The position numbers were made by a program, and so were the translations under genes. A stretch of DNA of 64,000 nucleotides from Streptomyces luteolifulvus (GTDB lineage: Bacteria; Actinomycetota; Actinomycetes; Streptomycetales; Streptomycetaceae): assembly GCF_008806595.1 (NCBI RefSeq), contig NZ_VZRB01000014.1:1-64000 (forward strand), given 5' to 3'. Under the pieces are notes generated by a model, which was not told the DNA's origin, did no database searches, and worked only from the letters and a program-made list of their open reading frames with translations. This document shows, in pieces, positions 41,921 to 50,602 of the stretch (its first letter is position 1; every line of letters begins with the position of its first letter).

Positions 41921-42589
41921 ATGGGAGACGCCACACGCAAGGCAGCGCTCTACGACGCCTTCGCCCGCACCGGCAAGGCGCTGAGCAGCGGCAAGCGCCT
42001 GGAACTGCTCGATCTGCTGGCCCAGGGCGAGCGCACGGTCGACGCCCTCGCCAAGGCCGCCGGCCTCAACCTGACCACCGCCTCGGCCCACCTGCAGACC
42101 CTCAAGCAGGCCGGACTGGTCGCCACCCGCCGCGAGGGCGTGCGCATTCACTACCGGCTCGCGGGGGACGACGTCGCCGCCCTCTACGCACTGCTGCGCC
42201 GGGTCGCCCAGGCCCACCAGAACGCGGTCGAGCCCGCCCGGACCGCCTATCTCGGCACCGCCGACGGGGAGGAGGTCGGCCGCGAGGAGCTGCTCGCCCG
42301 CGCGGCGGCGGGGGAGGTGGTCGTCCTGGACGTTCGGCCCGCCGAGGAGTACGCGGCCGGTCACATCCCCGGCGCGCTCTCCATTCCGGTCGAGCAACTC
42401 GCCGACCGCATCAGCGAGTTGCCGGAGCAGACCGAGGTGGTGGCGTACTGCAGGGGAGCGTACTGCGTCCTCGCCCACGATGCCGTACGACTGCTGCACG
42501 CACGCGGCCGCAGGGCGCTCCGGCTGACGGACGGAATGCTGGAATGGCGGCTCGCGGAGTTGCCCGTGGAGACGGAGAACGCCGCATGA
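41921..42589 (+). CDS. ArsR-type regulator fused to a rhodanese domain
   Basis: A 222-residue protein. ArsR winged helix (about 1-95): GKRLELLDLLAQGERTVDALAKAAGLNLTTASAHLQTLKQAGLV. Rhodanese domain (about 115-215): VVLDVRPAEEYAAGHIPGALSIP, with Cys177 and Cys182 in AYCRGAYC. The HTH part has no Cys, so sensing probably occurs through rhodanese persulfidation. ATG 41921 follows GGAGG; the in-frame codon at 41909 is weaker. The stop overlaps the desulfurase start (ATGA). Confidence 0.88.
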   Translation: MGDATRKAALYDAFARTGKALSSGKRLELLDLLAQGERTVDALAKAAGLNLTTASAHLQTLKQAGLVATRREGVRIHYRLAGDDVAALYALLRRVAQAHQNAVEPARTAYLGTADGEEVGREELLARAAAGEVVVLDVRPAEEYAAGHIPGALSIPVEQLADRISELPEQTEVVAYCRGAYCVLAHDAVRLLHARGRRALRLTDGMLEWRLAELPVETENAA

Positions 42590-43767
42590 TCCCCGAGCAC
42601 CCCGGGCTGCGGGGCCGCCCGGTCTACCTCGACCACAACGCCACCACCCCAGTCGACCCGCGCGTGGCGGAAGCGATGCAGCCTTACCTGACGGAGTGGT
42701 TCGGCAACCCCTCCAGCACCCACGCCTACGCCACCGAGCCCAGAGCCGCCCTCGCCCGCGCCCGTCGGCAGGTGGCCGAGCTCATCGGCTCGGGGGCGGC
42801 CGAGATCGTGTTCACCGGCTCCGGCTCCGAGGCCGACAACCTCGCTCTGAGCGGCGCCGTCCTGGCCGCCACGACCGACCGGCCGCATGTGATCACGCAG
42901 ATCACGGAGCACCCGGCGGTACTGGAGACCTGCCGGGTGCTGGAGCGGCTGCACGGTGTGGACGTGACCCGCCTTCCTGTCGACGAGGACGGCCTCGTCG
43001 ACCCCGCGGCCCTGGCCGCCGCGCTCACTGAACACACCGTCCTGGTCTCGGTGATGGCAGCCAACAACGAGACCGGCGCCATCCAGCCGATCGCCGAGCT
43101 CGCCCGCGTCACCCGCGCCCACGGGGCACTGTTTCACTGCGATGCCGCACAGGCCGCGGGCAAAGTCCCGCTGCACGTCGATGAGCTGGGCGTGGACCTG
43201 CTGACGGTCGTCGGGCACAAGATGTACGCGCCCAAGGGCATCGCCGCCTTGTACGTGCGCGACGGCGTCACCCTCGAACCCCTCGTCCACGGCGGAGGAC
43301 AGGAGCGGGGACTGCGGGCCGGCACCGAGAATGTCGCCCTCGCCGTCGCCCTGGGCGCGGCCGCCGAACTCGCCGCCCGGGAACTGGCCGGCGGCGGCCA
43401 TGACCGCATCCGCGCGCTACGGGACCGCCTCCACACGGAGCTGACCAAGGCCCTGCCGGGCCGGGTCCACCTCAACGGACCGGCCGAGCCGCGCCTGCCC
43501 AACACCCTCAATGTGAGCATCGACGGCATCCGCGGCCACGAACTCCTGGCTGCCGTGCCCGAGGTGGCCTTCTCCACCGGATCGGCCTGCCACAGCGGCG
43601 ACCACACGCCTTCGCCGGTGCTTCATGCCATGGGCCTGGACGACGCCCGGGCCCTGTCGGCCCTGCGCCTCTCGCTGGGCCGCTGGACCACCGGGGAGGA
43701 CATCGACCTGGCGGCCCGGCTCCTTGCCGCCGCTGCCGCGACCGGGCCGACCGCGCAGGTCCGTTGA
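42586..43767 (+). CDS. Cysteine desulfurase (NifS/IscS-like)
   Basis: A 393-residue PLP aminotransferase class V protein: VYLDHNATTPVDPRV, NPSSTHAYA, TGSGSEADNLAL, PLP Lys212 in VGHKMYAPKG and catalytic Cys335 in STGSACHSG. It releases cysteine sulfur as an enzyme persulfide. The ATGA coupling to the ArsR-rhodanese sensor places persulfide generation under a persulfide-sensing regulator, unlike housekeeping isc/suf loci. No scaffold gene lies nearby. Confidence 0.92.
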   Translation: MIPEHPGLRGRPVYLDHNATTPVDPRVAEAMQPYLTEWFGNPSSTHAYATEPRAALARARRQVAELIGSGAAEIVFTGSGSEADNLALSGAVLAATTDRPHVITQITEHPAVLETCRVLERLHGVDVTRLPVDEDGLVDPAALAAALTEHTVLVSVMAANNETGAIQPIAELARVTRAHGALFHCDAAQAAGKVPLHVDELGVDLLTVVGHKMYAPKGIAALYVRDGVTLEPLVHGGGQERGLRAGTENVALAVALGAAAELAARELAGGGHDRIRALRDRLHTELTKALPGRVHLNGPAEPRLPNTLNVSIDGIRGHELLAAVPEVAFSTGSACHSGDHTPSPVLHAMGLDDARALSALRLSLGRWTTGEDIDLAARLLAAAAATGPTAQVR

Positions 43768-43773
43768 GGCCCG

Positions 43774-43796
43774 CTGCCACGTCAGTTGGGTGGCAG
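43774..43796. terminator. Bidirectional hairpin overlapping the TfoX-like stop
   Basis: CTGCCAC (43774-43780) pairs with GTGGCAG (43790-43796). It begins 6 bases after the desulfurase stop and overlaps the last codons and stop of the convergent gene ending at 43782. Confidence 0.55.
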
Positions 43797-44111
43797 ACCG
43801 GCCGTGAAGGCGTGCCCCTCGTCGATCCACCGGCCGAGCACATCGTCGTCGCCCAGCGCGTTCCCGGCGACCAGGACCCAGCCGCGCATCGGGCGGCCGG
43901 TCGGGTCGAGGGGCCGGGTGCCGGGGCGGGTCAGCGCGGCGTCGGTGGCGTCCGGACCGACGCGCACCATGAGATCGCTGCGGCTCACGCCGACCGCCAT
44001 GTTGCCGCGGTGCAGGAAGGCGATGCCGCCGAACATACGCTTCTCGGTGATCTCGGGATCGGTACCGAAGCGCTCCCGCACCCTCCTGGCCAGGATCTCG
44101 TCGTACGCCAT
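43782..44111 (-). CDS. TfoX N-terminal domain protein
   Basis: A 109-residue protein: YDEILARRVRERFGTDPEITEKRMFGGIAFLHRGNMAVGV, the conserved TfoX/Sxy N-terminal core (K-x-MFGG). The Gram-negative relatives regulate competence, but these stand-alone actinobacterial copies are of unknown function. It starts 9 bases after the SRPBCC gene stop and is probably cotranscribed with it. Confidence 0.85.
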   Translation of the reverse strand: MAYDEILARRVRERFGTDPEITEKRMFGGIAFLHRGNMAVGVSRSDLMVRVGPDATDAALTRPGTRPLDPTGRPMRGWVLVAGNALGDDDVLGRWIDEGHAFTAGLPPN

Positions 44112-44120
44112 GACCGGCCC

Positions 44121-44570
44121 TCACTTTCCTTCCGCGAGCCGCTGTTCGAGGTCGCGCAGGTCCTTGCCGACCGAGGAGCGGACCTGGCGGGCCAGGAGCG
44201 GTCCGGCCAGCCGGTAGAAGCCGCTCTTACCGCCCTGGACGCGGATGCGGGCGACGGTGCCGCGCGGGTGGGCCTCGAAGGAGTACGTGACGTGCATCGG
44301 CATCGGGCCGGCCACGGAGAGCATGTCGAGCAGATGGGGGAAGTCGTACGCGGCCACGCGCAGGACGTAGTCGATACGCCGGCCGAGGAAGTACGCCGTC
44401 CGGGTGACCTCGGCGCCCACGCCGAAGCCGCCGCCGTCCGCCTCGCGGGTCAGCTCCGCGGTACGGATGCCCTGCGTCCACTCGGCATCGTGCCGCCAGT
44501 CCATGGCGTAGGCCGCCACGTGCTCGGGCGGAAGCGGGATCACGCGCTCCGCGGTCACGTCGATCGTCAT
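44121..44570 (-). CDS. SRPBCC family protein
   Basis: A 149-residue START-like fold: VTAERVIPLPPEHVAAYAMDWRHDAEWTQGI, then TRTAYFLGRRIDYVLRV and a C-terminal helix (ARQVRSSVGKDLRDLEQRL). Polyketide-cyclase/dehydrase-like subgroup. First gene of a pair with TfoX-like. Ligand unknown. Confidence 0.82.
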   Translation of the reverse strand: MTIDVTAERVIPLPPEHVAAYAMDWRHDAEWTQGIRTAELTREADGGGFGVGAEVTRTAYFLGRRIDYVLRVAAYDFPHLLDMLSVAGPMPMHVTYSFEAHPRGTVARIRVQGGKSGFYRLAGPLLARQVRSSVGKDLRDLEQRLAEGK

Positions 44571-44741
44571 CGGGCTGCCGCCTCATCCTCGTTCCGGCCC
44601 GGATTCTGAGGCACCCGGCGCCATGTCCAGCATCACCGTGCCGGGCGGCGAGCGCGCGACGCGCGACGGGTGACGGTTGTCCGGGCCGCGGCGGGTCGGA
44701 GCGCGGCGGGATCTGTGCACGCGGATGCGGGGCCGTGCGTG

Positions 44742-44948
44742 TCAGTTCTTGCCGCGGGTGCTGATGTAGTGGACGTCCGGGCCCCACTGCTCCATGACCG
44801 GGGGCGCGCACCACTGGCACAGGGGGCAGCCGCCGCGGCCGTACCTGTGTGTCTTGCGCCCGCATAGGGCGCAGGGGCCGACCTGGTCCCGGGGGCAGAT
44901 CAGCGCGGACGGGTCGGGTTCGTTGATCGGGGGCACGGCAGTCGTCAT
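44742..44948 (-). CDS. Small zinc-ribbon-like protein
   Basis: A 68-residue protein (MTTAVPPINEPDPSALIC...). Five Cys include CALC and CPLCQWC, suggesting one zinc knuckle pair. ATG 44948 has GAGGAGGA upstream; an upstream in-frame codon (44978) is unlikely. Small Cys-rich proteins of this kind occur with DUF6233 genes on streptomycete integrative elements, as here. Function unknown. Confidence 0.7.
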   Translation of the reverse strand: MTTAVPPINEPDPSALICPRDQVGPCALCGRKTHRYGRGGCPLCQWCAPPVMEQWGPDVHYISTRGKN

Positions 44949-45045
44949 CGCCTGGTTCCTCCTCTCGGCGACGATCACGAGTCGCTTGAACCGCAGGTAA
45001 CGCCAGGGATGGCGCGCTGTTCGAGCTGTGTGCCGTCGTGGGCCG

Positions 45046-45393
45046 TCAGGCGGCTAAGTCGAGGAGATGCAGCCTCGTGTCCGGCCGGCAGTGGATGCAG
45101 GCGCTCAGGCCCGTGGTGAGGAGACGACGGGCCTCGTCGCTGCTGACGGGGCGGCGGCGCGCACCGGCCATATGGCAGTCGTCGGCATGGACCTGGACGG
45201 GTGGGCGGTCGGCGCCGATGCCGATTTCGACGACCCAGTCCGGCGGCTGCGGCCGGCTGACCCGGCCGCGTTCCTCCTCGGCCCGCCGCTGCTGCAGGAG
45301 GGCGATCTTGTGGTCGATGCGCCGCAGCCACATGGCGTGCCACACCCGCAGGGTGTGCAGGCGCTCCAGGTTGGGCGGCAGGTCATCGAACAC
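45046..45393 (-). CDS. DUF6233 family protein
   Basis: A 115-residue protein starting (GTG) FDDLPPNLERLHTLRVWHAMWLRRIDHKI. A coiled-coil-like segment is followed by a domain with VQVHADDCHMAG and ACIHCRPDTRL (Cys/His, perhaps metal). It matches the streptomycete family DUF6233, often carried on integrative conjugative elements. No ribosome-binding site precedes GTG 45393, but TAGAAT lies 8 bases upstream, so a leaderless transcript is likely. Confidence 0.8.
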   Translation of the reverse strand: MFDDLPPNLERLHTLRVWHAMWLRRIDHKIALLQQRRAEEERGRVSRPQPPDWVVEIGIGADRPPVQVHADDCHMAGARRRPVSSDEARRLLTTGLSACIHCRPDTRLHLLDLAA

Positions 45394-45459
45394 ATTTTTG
45401 ATTCTATGGGCGCGGGGAGCTGGATTGCCAGAGCCGGGATCTCGCCGCGGGGCGCCATG

Positions 45460-45618
45460 TCACTGGGGCCGGGCCGAGTCCTGGCAGACCGGGCAGAGCT
45501 CGAACCGGCCGCTGTTGACGACGCTTCCCCAGCCGCGGCAGTGCTCGCAATTGCGGGCGCGGGCGAGGTTCACGTGGGGGACGGGGGTGGGAGCGTTCGG
45601 GTGGGCTCCGTGGGTCAT
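45460..45618 (-). CDS. Very small CxxC-CxxC protein
   Basis: A 52-residue protein from ATG 45618 with GAGGAG upstream. Two Cys pairs (NCEHCRG and LCPVCQD) form a probable zinc ribbon. It precedes DUF6233 on the same strand, and the same three-gene set ends at 44742. A longer reading to 45684 would start inside the promoter and is rejected. Confidence 0.65.
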   Translation of the reverse strand: MTHGAHPNAPTPVPHVNLARARNCEHCRGWGSVVNSGRFELCPVCQDSARPQ

Positions 45619-45655
45619 GCGGTCGTACTCCTCGGGTAGAGGGCTCGCGTGGAAA

Positions 45656-45684
45656 AATGTAACAGGGATCGCATATGTATGCAA
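45656..45684 (-). promoter_or_regulatory. Promoter with palindrome for the small-gene set
   Basis: On the minus strand TTGCAT (45679-45684) and TACATT (45656-45661) are separated by 17 bases in an unusually AT-rich stretch. The palindrome GCATATGTATGC (45671-45682) overlaps the -35, a good place for a repressor. The regulator is not in view. Confidence 0.5.
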
Positions 45685-45691
45685 TTCGGAC

Positions 45692-46819
45692 TTATCGGGA
45701 GGTGGGGTCGGTGCAGAACACCGGAACCCGCTGCACGAGGTTGTTGGCGAACCCGCCCCGGTTCCATGGCTGCTCCAGCGGCTGGGCGTTGCCGGCCTCG
45801 TCGTAGGCGCGGGCGCTCAGGACATGCGTGCCGGGGACGGGTGACCACATGCGGGACCAGCGGCGCCAGGCCCATCGATGTCCATGATCCGGTTCGAGCT
45901 CGGCCCGGTGCCATGTCGCGCCGCTGTCCGTGCTCACCTCGACGGACGTCACCGGTGCGCGTCCCGACCAGGCCCGCCCCTCCAGGCGGACCGGGCCGGG
46001 GGCGACGACCCGCGTGCGGGACATGAAGTCGGGAAAACCGGGCGGGATCAACAGTGCCCGGGGAGCGATCCGGGTGACCGGTTCGCCCGCTTCCTCGGGC
46101 CCCTGTCTGATCCGGTAGGCGACGGACTGCTGGAAGCCCGTGAACGGTGTGTCGACGACGGTGACGTCGCGCAGCCATTTGACGTGTGCCATCCCGTACC
46201 AGCCGGGCACCACGAGTCGCAGCGGGCTGCCGTGCTGGGGTGGCAGGGGTTGGCCGTTCATCGCGTAGGCGACCAGCACCTCGGGCTCGTCGCCGGTGGC
46301 GATGTCGAGGGGGAGACTCCGCTGGTAGTCCTGCTCCACACCGCGCTCCACTCCGTGGTCCGCCCCGGTGAACACGACGTCGACCGCGTCGGACGCCACT
46401 CCGGCCTCGTCGAGGAGCAGCCGCAGGGGCACTCCCGTCCACTCCGCCGTGCCGACGGCCTCGACCAGCCATGGCTGGCTCACCGGCCTCGGCGTCAGCA
46501 GGGCCCTGCCGTTGCCGGCGCACTCCAGCGTCACGCGCGTGGTCACCGCGGGACGGGTCCGCAGCTGCGCCGGCGAGAGGCTCAGGGGGTGCCGCACTCG
46601 ACCGTTCACCGTCAGCCGCCAGGCCGCGTCGTCCGGCACATGGGGGATGTCGTAGTGGGTCAGGATGTAGTGGAGACCGGGTGGAGTGATGTCGTAGCGC
46701 ATCGCTTCCAGCGGCAGGCCGTGATTCCGGGCGGCCAGTGCCAGCTCGTCCTGGCCCAGGCCCTCACCGGGCGTGGCCAGCCGGGCGGACGTACTCACGT
46801 CGGCGAGTCGACGCGTCAT
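45692..46819 (-). CDS. Sulfite-oxidase family molybdopterin oxidoreductase
   Basis: A 375-residue protein: oxidoreductase molybdopterin-binding domain (about 40-235) with the Mo-ligand Cys100 in LECAGNGR, then GTAEWTGVPL, GADHGVERG, and VPGWYGMAHVKWL. A Mo-co dimerisation-type Ig domain follows (about 255-370: WSGRAPVTSVEVSTDSGATW). It probably oxidises sulfite or a similar substrate. No Tat signal is apparent, so it is probably cytoplasmic. ATG 46819 fits the family N-terminus. Monocistronic. Confidence 0.9.
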   Translation of the reverse strand: MTRRLADVSTSARLATPGEGLGQDELALAARNHGLPLEAMRYDITPPGLHYILTHYDIPHVPDDAAWRLTVNGRVRHPLSLSPAQLRTRPAVTTRVTLECAGNGRALLTPRPVSQPWLVEAVGTAEWTGVPLRLLLDEAGVASDAVDVVFTGADHGVERGVEQDYQRSLPLDIATGDEPEVLVAYAMNGQPLPPQHGSPLRLVVPGWYGMAHVKWLRDVTVVDTPFTGFQQSVAYRIRQGPEEAGEPVTRIAPRALLIPPGFPDFMSRTRVVAPGPVRLEGRAWSGRAPVTSVEVSTDSGATWHRAELEPDHGHRWAWRRWSRMWSPVPGTHVLSARAYDEAGNAQPLEQPWNRGGFANNLVQRVPVFCTDPTSR

Positions 46820-46878
46820 GCCCAGAATTATTCGCTTCCCCGGCCCGCCGTGCACAGGGCTTCAGCGGCATGGCCCAC

Positions 46879-47784
46879 TCATGGCTGGTGGATGAGCAGC
46901 CGGCCGATGGCGTCCAGGACGCCCCTGCGGTTGGCGTGAGTGCCTTCGTAGCGCTCGAGAACACGCAGATCCGCTTCGGACAGCGCGTTGAGGCGCCGCT
47001 CGATCTCCTCGACGCTGAGCCGGCTGAAGCCGACGATGGGCAGATCTTCCTCCCCGCTCTGCGCTGCTCGGACCTGCCCACCCGTACCGGTCACCCCGGA
47101 CATCTCCACCACCGACTCCTCGGCAGCGCTCCCGCTGTCCTCTCTCGGCCGCGCCGCCTCACGCAACCGGTCGACCACAGCCCACACCGTGCGGGTGGCC
47201 GCAACGGCGAGGCCGCCGTTCTTCGCCTCTTCCACGCGCAAGCCGTCGGTCGCGGCGGCCACCGAACGGGCCTGCTGGGACAGACTGACCTCCAGCCGGG
47301 CCAGCAACTCCTCGTCCTGGCGGCGCACCGCGGTGAGCAGATCGAGCGTGGCGCGATCGTGGACCCATTCGGCGAGGACCTCACCGGCCCGCGTGGCAGC
47401 CAGCGCCCGCGCCGCGGCGGCGTACTGGTCCTCGGTGTTCTTCAGCAGCTGCCGCTCGTCGGCCGGTCCCCGGCCGCGCAGCAGACCCGTCACGGTTCGC
47501 TGCCCGATCGTCAGTGGCAGCATCGCCGTCCGGACGGTGGTGCGGGCGGCGAACCGTGCGATGTCGACCGTGCCGCCGAGCAGGCCGCGCGGGCGCAGGC
47601 GACGTACATGGCGCTCGATACGGTGAACGGCGTCCTGGATGTCGTCGGCCTGGCTTTCCAGCATCAGTCGGTACGGGCCGGGCGGCGCGACCGCGGCATC
47701 GGCCCGCATCCGGTCGAGCGCTACGGCATGGGCATGGTGGGCATCCTCTAGCGCGGGAACCAAGGTCTCCGTCATCACAGCCAT
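46879..47784 (-). CDS. Helical conserved hypothetical protein
   Basis: A 301-residue mostly alpha-helical, charged protein (LLKNTEDQYAAAARALAATRAGEVLAEWVHDRATLDLLTAVRRQDEELLARLE). Its C-terminal motif, LPIVGFSRLSVEEIERRLNALSEADLRVLERYEGTHANRRGVLDAI, is a module seen in many actinobacterial proteins of unknown role. No TM helix. Start ATG 47784 follows GGGAG. Could be a stress or vesicle-associated helical protein; I do not recognise a function. Confidence 0.65.
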   Translation of the reverse strand: MAVMTETLVPALEDAHHAHAVALDRMRADAAVAPPGPYRLMLESQADDIQDAVHRIERHVRRLRPRGLLGGTVDIARFAARTTVRTAMLPLTIGQRTVTGLLRGRGPADERQLLKNTEDQYAAAARALAATRAGEVLAEWVHDRATLDLLTAVRRQDEELLARLEVSLSQQARSVAAATDGLRVEEAKNGGLAVAATRTVWAVVDRLREAARPREDSGSAAEESVVEMSGVTGTGGQVRAAQSGEEDLPIVGFSRLSVEEIERRLNALSEADLRVLERYEGTHANRRGVLDAIGRLLIHQP

Positions 47785-48019
47785 GGGGTTGCTCCCTGCA
47801 TACGGGGATCGGGCGCCGCTCAGCCACGCGGCACTCACGGCTGCCCGCCTGCCGCCCTGCGGCCGGACAGCCGGGACCATCCTGCGAGGCCCGACCCAAG
47901 ATCACCCGTCGGATACGGCGTTCATGCAGGCCTGGCACCCTGCGGGAGGACGCCGGGCCTCGCACTGTCGTGGCCAGGGCGACGACCCGCACCGTTCACC
48001 CAAATGGGTGACTCCAGGC

Positions 48020-48604
48020 TCAGAGGACCGGGAAAACCGCCGCGAAGAAGAGCCACAGCAGCACGGCCCAGAACAGCGCCGCGACCATGGAGACGAGCAG
48101 GGAACTGCGCCACTTCAGCACCAGGAACGGAAACATCCCCAGGAGGGCCCAGACACCGCCCACGTCGATCGATGTACGGGCAGCCTCACCGAGTGTTCTC
48201 GCTCGCCCTGCCGCGAGAAGGCGCAGCAGGCGCTGCGAGACGAATCCGTACAGGCCGAACACGACGGGGAAGAACCACAACGGCGTGAACGTCACCAGCT
48301 GAGACTCCGACAGATCGTTGAACAGCACCAGGTAGATGAGTGCGGCCCCCGCCAGGCCTCCGACCAGGAGCGTTCCGTAGAGGGCGCTCAGCGCGGCCGA
48401 TTCCGGTGCAGCGGCGGGCACAGGGAGAGGAACAGGCACAGGCTCAGGCGCGGCAACGGCAGAGGCATAGGGCACGTCCGGCGGGGACACCCGGACCACC
48501 CGGTGACAGTGGGGGCAGCGGACGTCCTGACCCGCTCGGTCGGCCGGTACGGCCAGCAGGTGGCCGCACGCGGCCTGGAACTCCAGTTGCTGCCCCGTGT
48601 TCAC
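48020..48604 (-). CDS. Membrane protein with N-terminal zinc ribbon
   Basis: A 194-residue protein. A short ribbon (CGHLLAVPADRAGQDVRCPHCHRVVRV) is followed by a Pro/Ala/Val-rich linker and four TM helices (LYGTLLVGGLAGAALIYLVLF, LVTFTPLWFFPVVFGLYGFV, GGVWALLGMFPFLVLKW, LLVSMVAALFWAVLLWLFFAAVF). Function unknown. A small TCACCC-aaat-GGGTGA hairpin lies 9 bases past its stop. Confidence 0.7.
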   Translation of the reverse strand: MNTGQQLEFQAACGHLLAVPADRAGQDVRCPHCHRVVRVSPPDVPYASAVAAPEPVPVPLPVPAAAPESAALSALYGTLLVGGLAGAALIYLVLFNDLSESQLVTFTPLWFFPVVFGLYGFVSQRLLRLLAAGRARTLGEAARTSIDVGGVWALLGMFPFLVLKWRSSLLVSMVAALFWAVLLWLFFAAVFPVL

Positions 48605-48726
48605 GAGTGGTGTCTCCTCGGGTGGTTCCTGAATCTGGTCGCGGTGCGTGATCAGGGGAGGTCACGACCGGGGATCGAGCCTGCCGCATCGAGGAGCGCG
48701 AGCCATCGTGGAAAGTACGCAATCCG

Positions 48727-49673
48727 CTACGTAGGCGGGACGAACTCGTCGAGCAGGGCGGGCAGGCGTGCCCGGTGCGCCTCGCGGATGACCTGCCAGG
48801 CATCCGCCACCGGACCCATGTGCCCGAGCTTGTCAGGGTTGATCACCGAGCGGATCGTCTGGATCCGTCCGTCGAGTATGTCGAGCGACAAGGTGTTGAG
48901 GACCCTGCCGTCGCTGTCGCGGAAGACCGCGCCCGGCTGGCCGTTGACCTGGTGCGGCTCGACCACGACGCCGATCCTGACCAGCGGCGGGAAGACCGCG
49001 GCGAGCACCCGGGCCACCTTCTCGTCGCCGGTGACGGGCTTGGTCCACTGCGGGGCCTTGCCGCCGCCGTCGCCGACCATATGGACGTCGGTGGCGAGGA
49101 GTTCGCGCAGCCCGTCGGCATCCCCTTCCCTGATGGCGTCGAAGAAGCGCTCGGCGAGTTCCTCGCGTTCCCGTCGGTCGGCCTCGAACCGGGGCCGGCC
49201 CGCGTCCATGTGCCGGCGTGCCCGCACGCCGAGCTGGCGGCATGCCGCCTCCGGGCGCCCGACGGCCGACGCGATCTCCGGGTAGCCGTACCCGAACACC
49301 TCCCGCAGCACGAAGACCGCGCGCTCCAGCGGGGTCAGCCGCTCCAGAAGCAACAGGGCCGCCATCGACAACGAGTCCGCCAGTTCCGCCGAGCGCTCGG
49401 GGTCCTCGTAGGGGTCGGTCAGCAGCGGCTCGGGGAACCACGGCCCCTGTACTCCTCCCTTCGGCGGCGGGCCGAGCGCAGCATGTCGATCGCGACCCGG
49501 GTGACCACTGCCGAGAGGTAGGCACGGGGCGATGTGGGGTGCGTGGGGGAGGCCTCGTAGCGCAGCCAGGTCTCCTGGACGGCGTCCTCGGCCTCGCTCA
49601 CGCTGCCGAGGATCCGGAAGGCGATCGCGACCAGCAGCGGTCGCTGCTCCACGAACTCCTCGGTACGGGTCAC
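48727..49673 (-). pseudogene. SigJ-type ECF sigma factor, frameshifted
   Basis: Region 2 is read from GTG 49673 (LLVAIAFRILGSVSEAEDAVQETWLRYEAS, then AIDMLRSARRRREEYRG). Region 4 and a C-terminal SnoaL-like domain are in another frame (PWFPEPLLTDPYEDPERS, LERLTPLERAVFVLREVFGYGYPEIASAVG, then DPDKLGHMG). One added base near 49442-49448 (within AGGGGCCGTGG on the coding strand) restores one protein of about 315 residues. GTG 49673 overlaps the upstream gene stop (GTGA), as in an intact operon. Confidence 0.8.
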
Positions 49674-50602
49674 CCGAGGCCCTCCCGGAAGCCCTGGCGC
49701 CAGGAGGGATAGCGCAGCTCCCAGCCCAGCTCCCGCTTGGCCTTGGCGTTGGAGAAGCCGCGCCCCTCGGTCATCATCGTCACCGCCACGTCCCCCGCCA
49801 GCAGCCGGGCCAGCCACTTGGGGACCCGCAGGGGCGGCTTCGCGCCGGCGCATGCGGCCAGATAGGGCAGCCACTCGCCGGCCGGGGCGGGTTCGTCGTC
49901 GACGATGTTGAACACGCCCCTCGCCTTCTGCTCCACGGCCAGGACGGTCGCGCTCGCCGCGTCGTCGAGGTGCACCCACGAGCTGTAGCCCGTGCCGCCC
50001 CCGACGAGCGGAAACTGCCGCTTGCGCACGAGCTCGACCACATCGTCGCTGGCGCCCGGCCCGTAGAAGCCGCCGTATCGCAGAACCGCGCCATCAGCCG
50101 CGACGACGACGTCCTCGACGTGGCGGATCGCCTCCGCGCCCTTGCGCATCGAGGTCCCCATGTCCACGGGCAGCGGGTCCTCCTCGGTCTTCACCCATCC
50201 GCCCTCGCGGATGCCGTTCCACGAGCCGAAGCCCTGTGCGACGAAGTGGGACACCCCGGTCGCCTCGGCGGCGGCCAGCAGGTGGTCCGTGCCCTCGGTG
50301 CGCAGGCGGTTGGTGGTGGCGAACCATCGATCCATGTGCTTCATGTCGGGCTTGCCGGAGTGCGCCATGGAAATCGCGGTCATCTGGTGCACGATCGCGT
50401 CCGGCCGGGCCTTCGCCACCGCCTCCCCGACCGACGCCGCATCCAGCCCGTCCATCACGACGCCCTCAGCGCCGAGCTGGTCGAGCAGTCCCAGCTTGGC
50501 CGCGCTCGTCGTCGTAGCGGTCACCTGGTGGCCGCGGGCCACGAGCTGCGGCACCAGCCGCCGCCCCATGACCCCGCTCCCGCCTGCCACGAACACCCGC
50601 AT
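49670..50602 (-). CDS. NAD(P)-dependent epimerase/dehydratase-like oxidoreductase
   Basis: A 310-residue extended SDR protein: MRVFVAGGSGVMGRRLVPQL (Rossmann GxxGxxG), HQMTAISMAH, FVAQGFGSWNG, LRYGGFYGPGA, and SSWVHLDDAASATVLAVE. The catalytic YxxxK is not obvious, so it may be an atypical SDR binding NAD(P). ATG 50602 follows GGGAAGG; ATG 50608 also possible. Coupled to the SigJ-like gene, a pairing common in actinobacteria where the sigma factor may control the oxidoreductase. Confidence 0.85.
   Translation of the reverse strand: MRVFVAGGSGVMGRRLVPQLVARGHQVTATTTSAAKLGLLDQLGAEGVVMDGLDAASVGEAVAKARPDAIVHQMTAISMAHSGKPDMKHMDRWFATTNRLRTEGTDHLLAAAEATGVSHFVAQGFGSWNGIREGGWVKTEEDPLPVDMGTSMRKGAEAIRHVEDVVVAADGAVLRYGGFYGPGASDDVVELVRKRQFPLVGGGTGYSSWVHLDDAASATVLAVEQKARGVFNIVDDEPAPAGEWLPYLAACAGAKPPLRVPKWLARLLAGDVAVTMMTEGRGFSNAKAKRELGWELRYPSWRQGFREGLG

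Noticed and set aside
47996..48011. Hairpin TCACCC-aaat-GGGTGA as terminator or operator
   Set aside because: Only 6 bp, and the position after the minus-strand stop at 48020 is ambiguous. Too weak to list as a feature.
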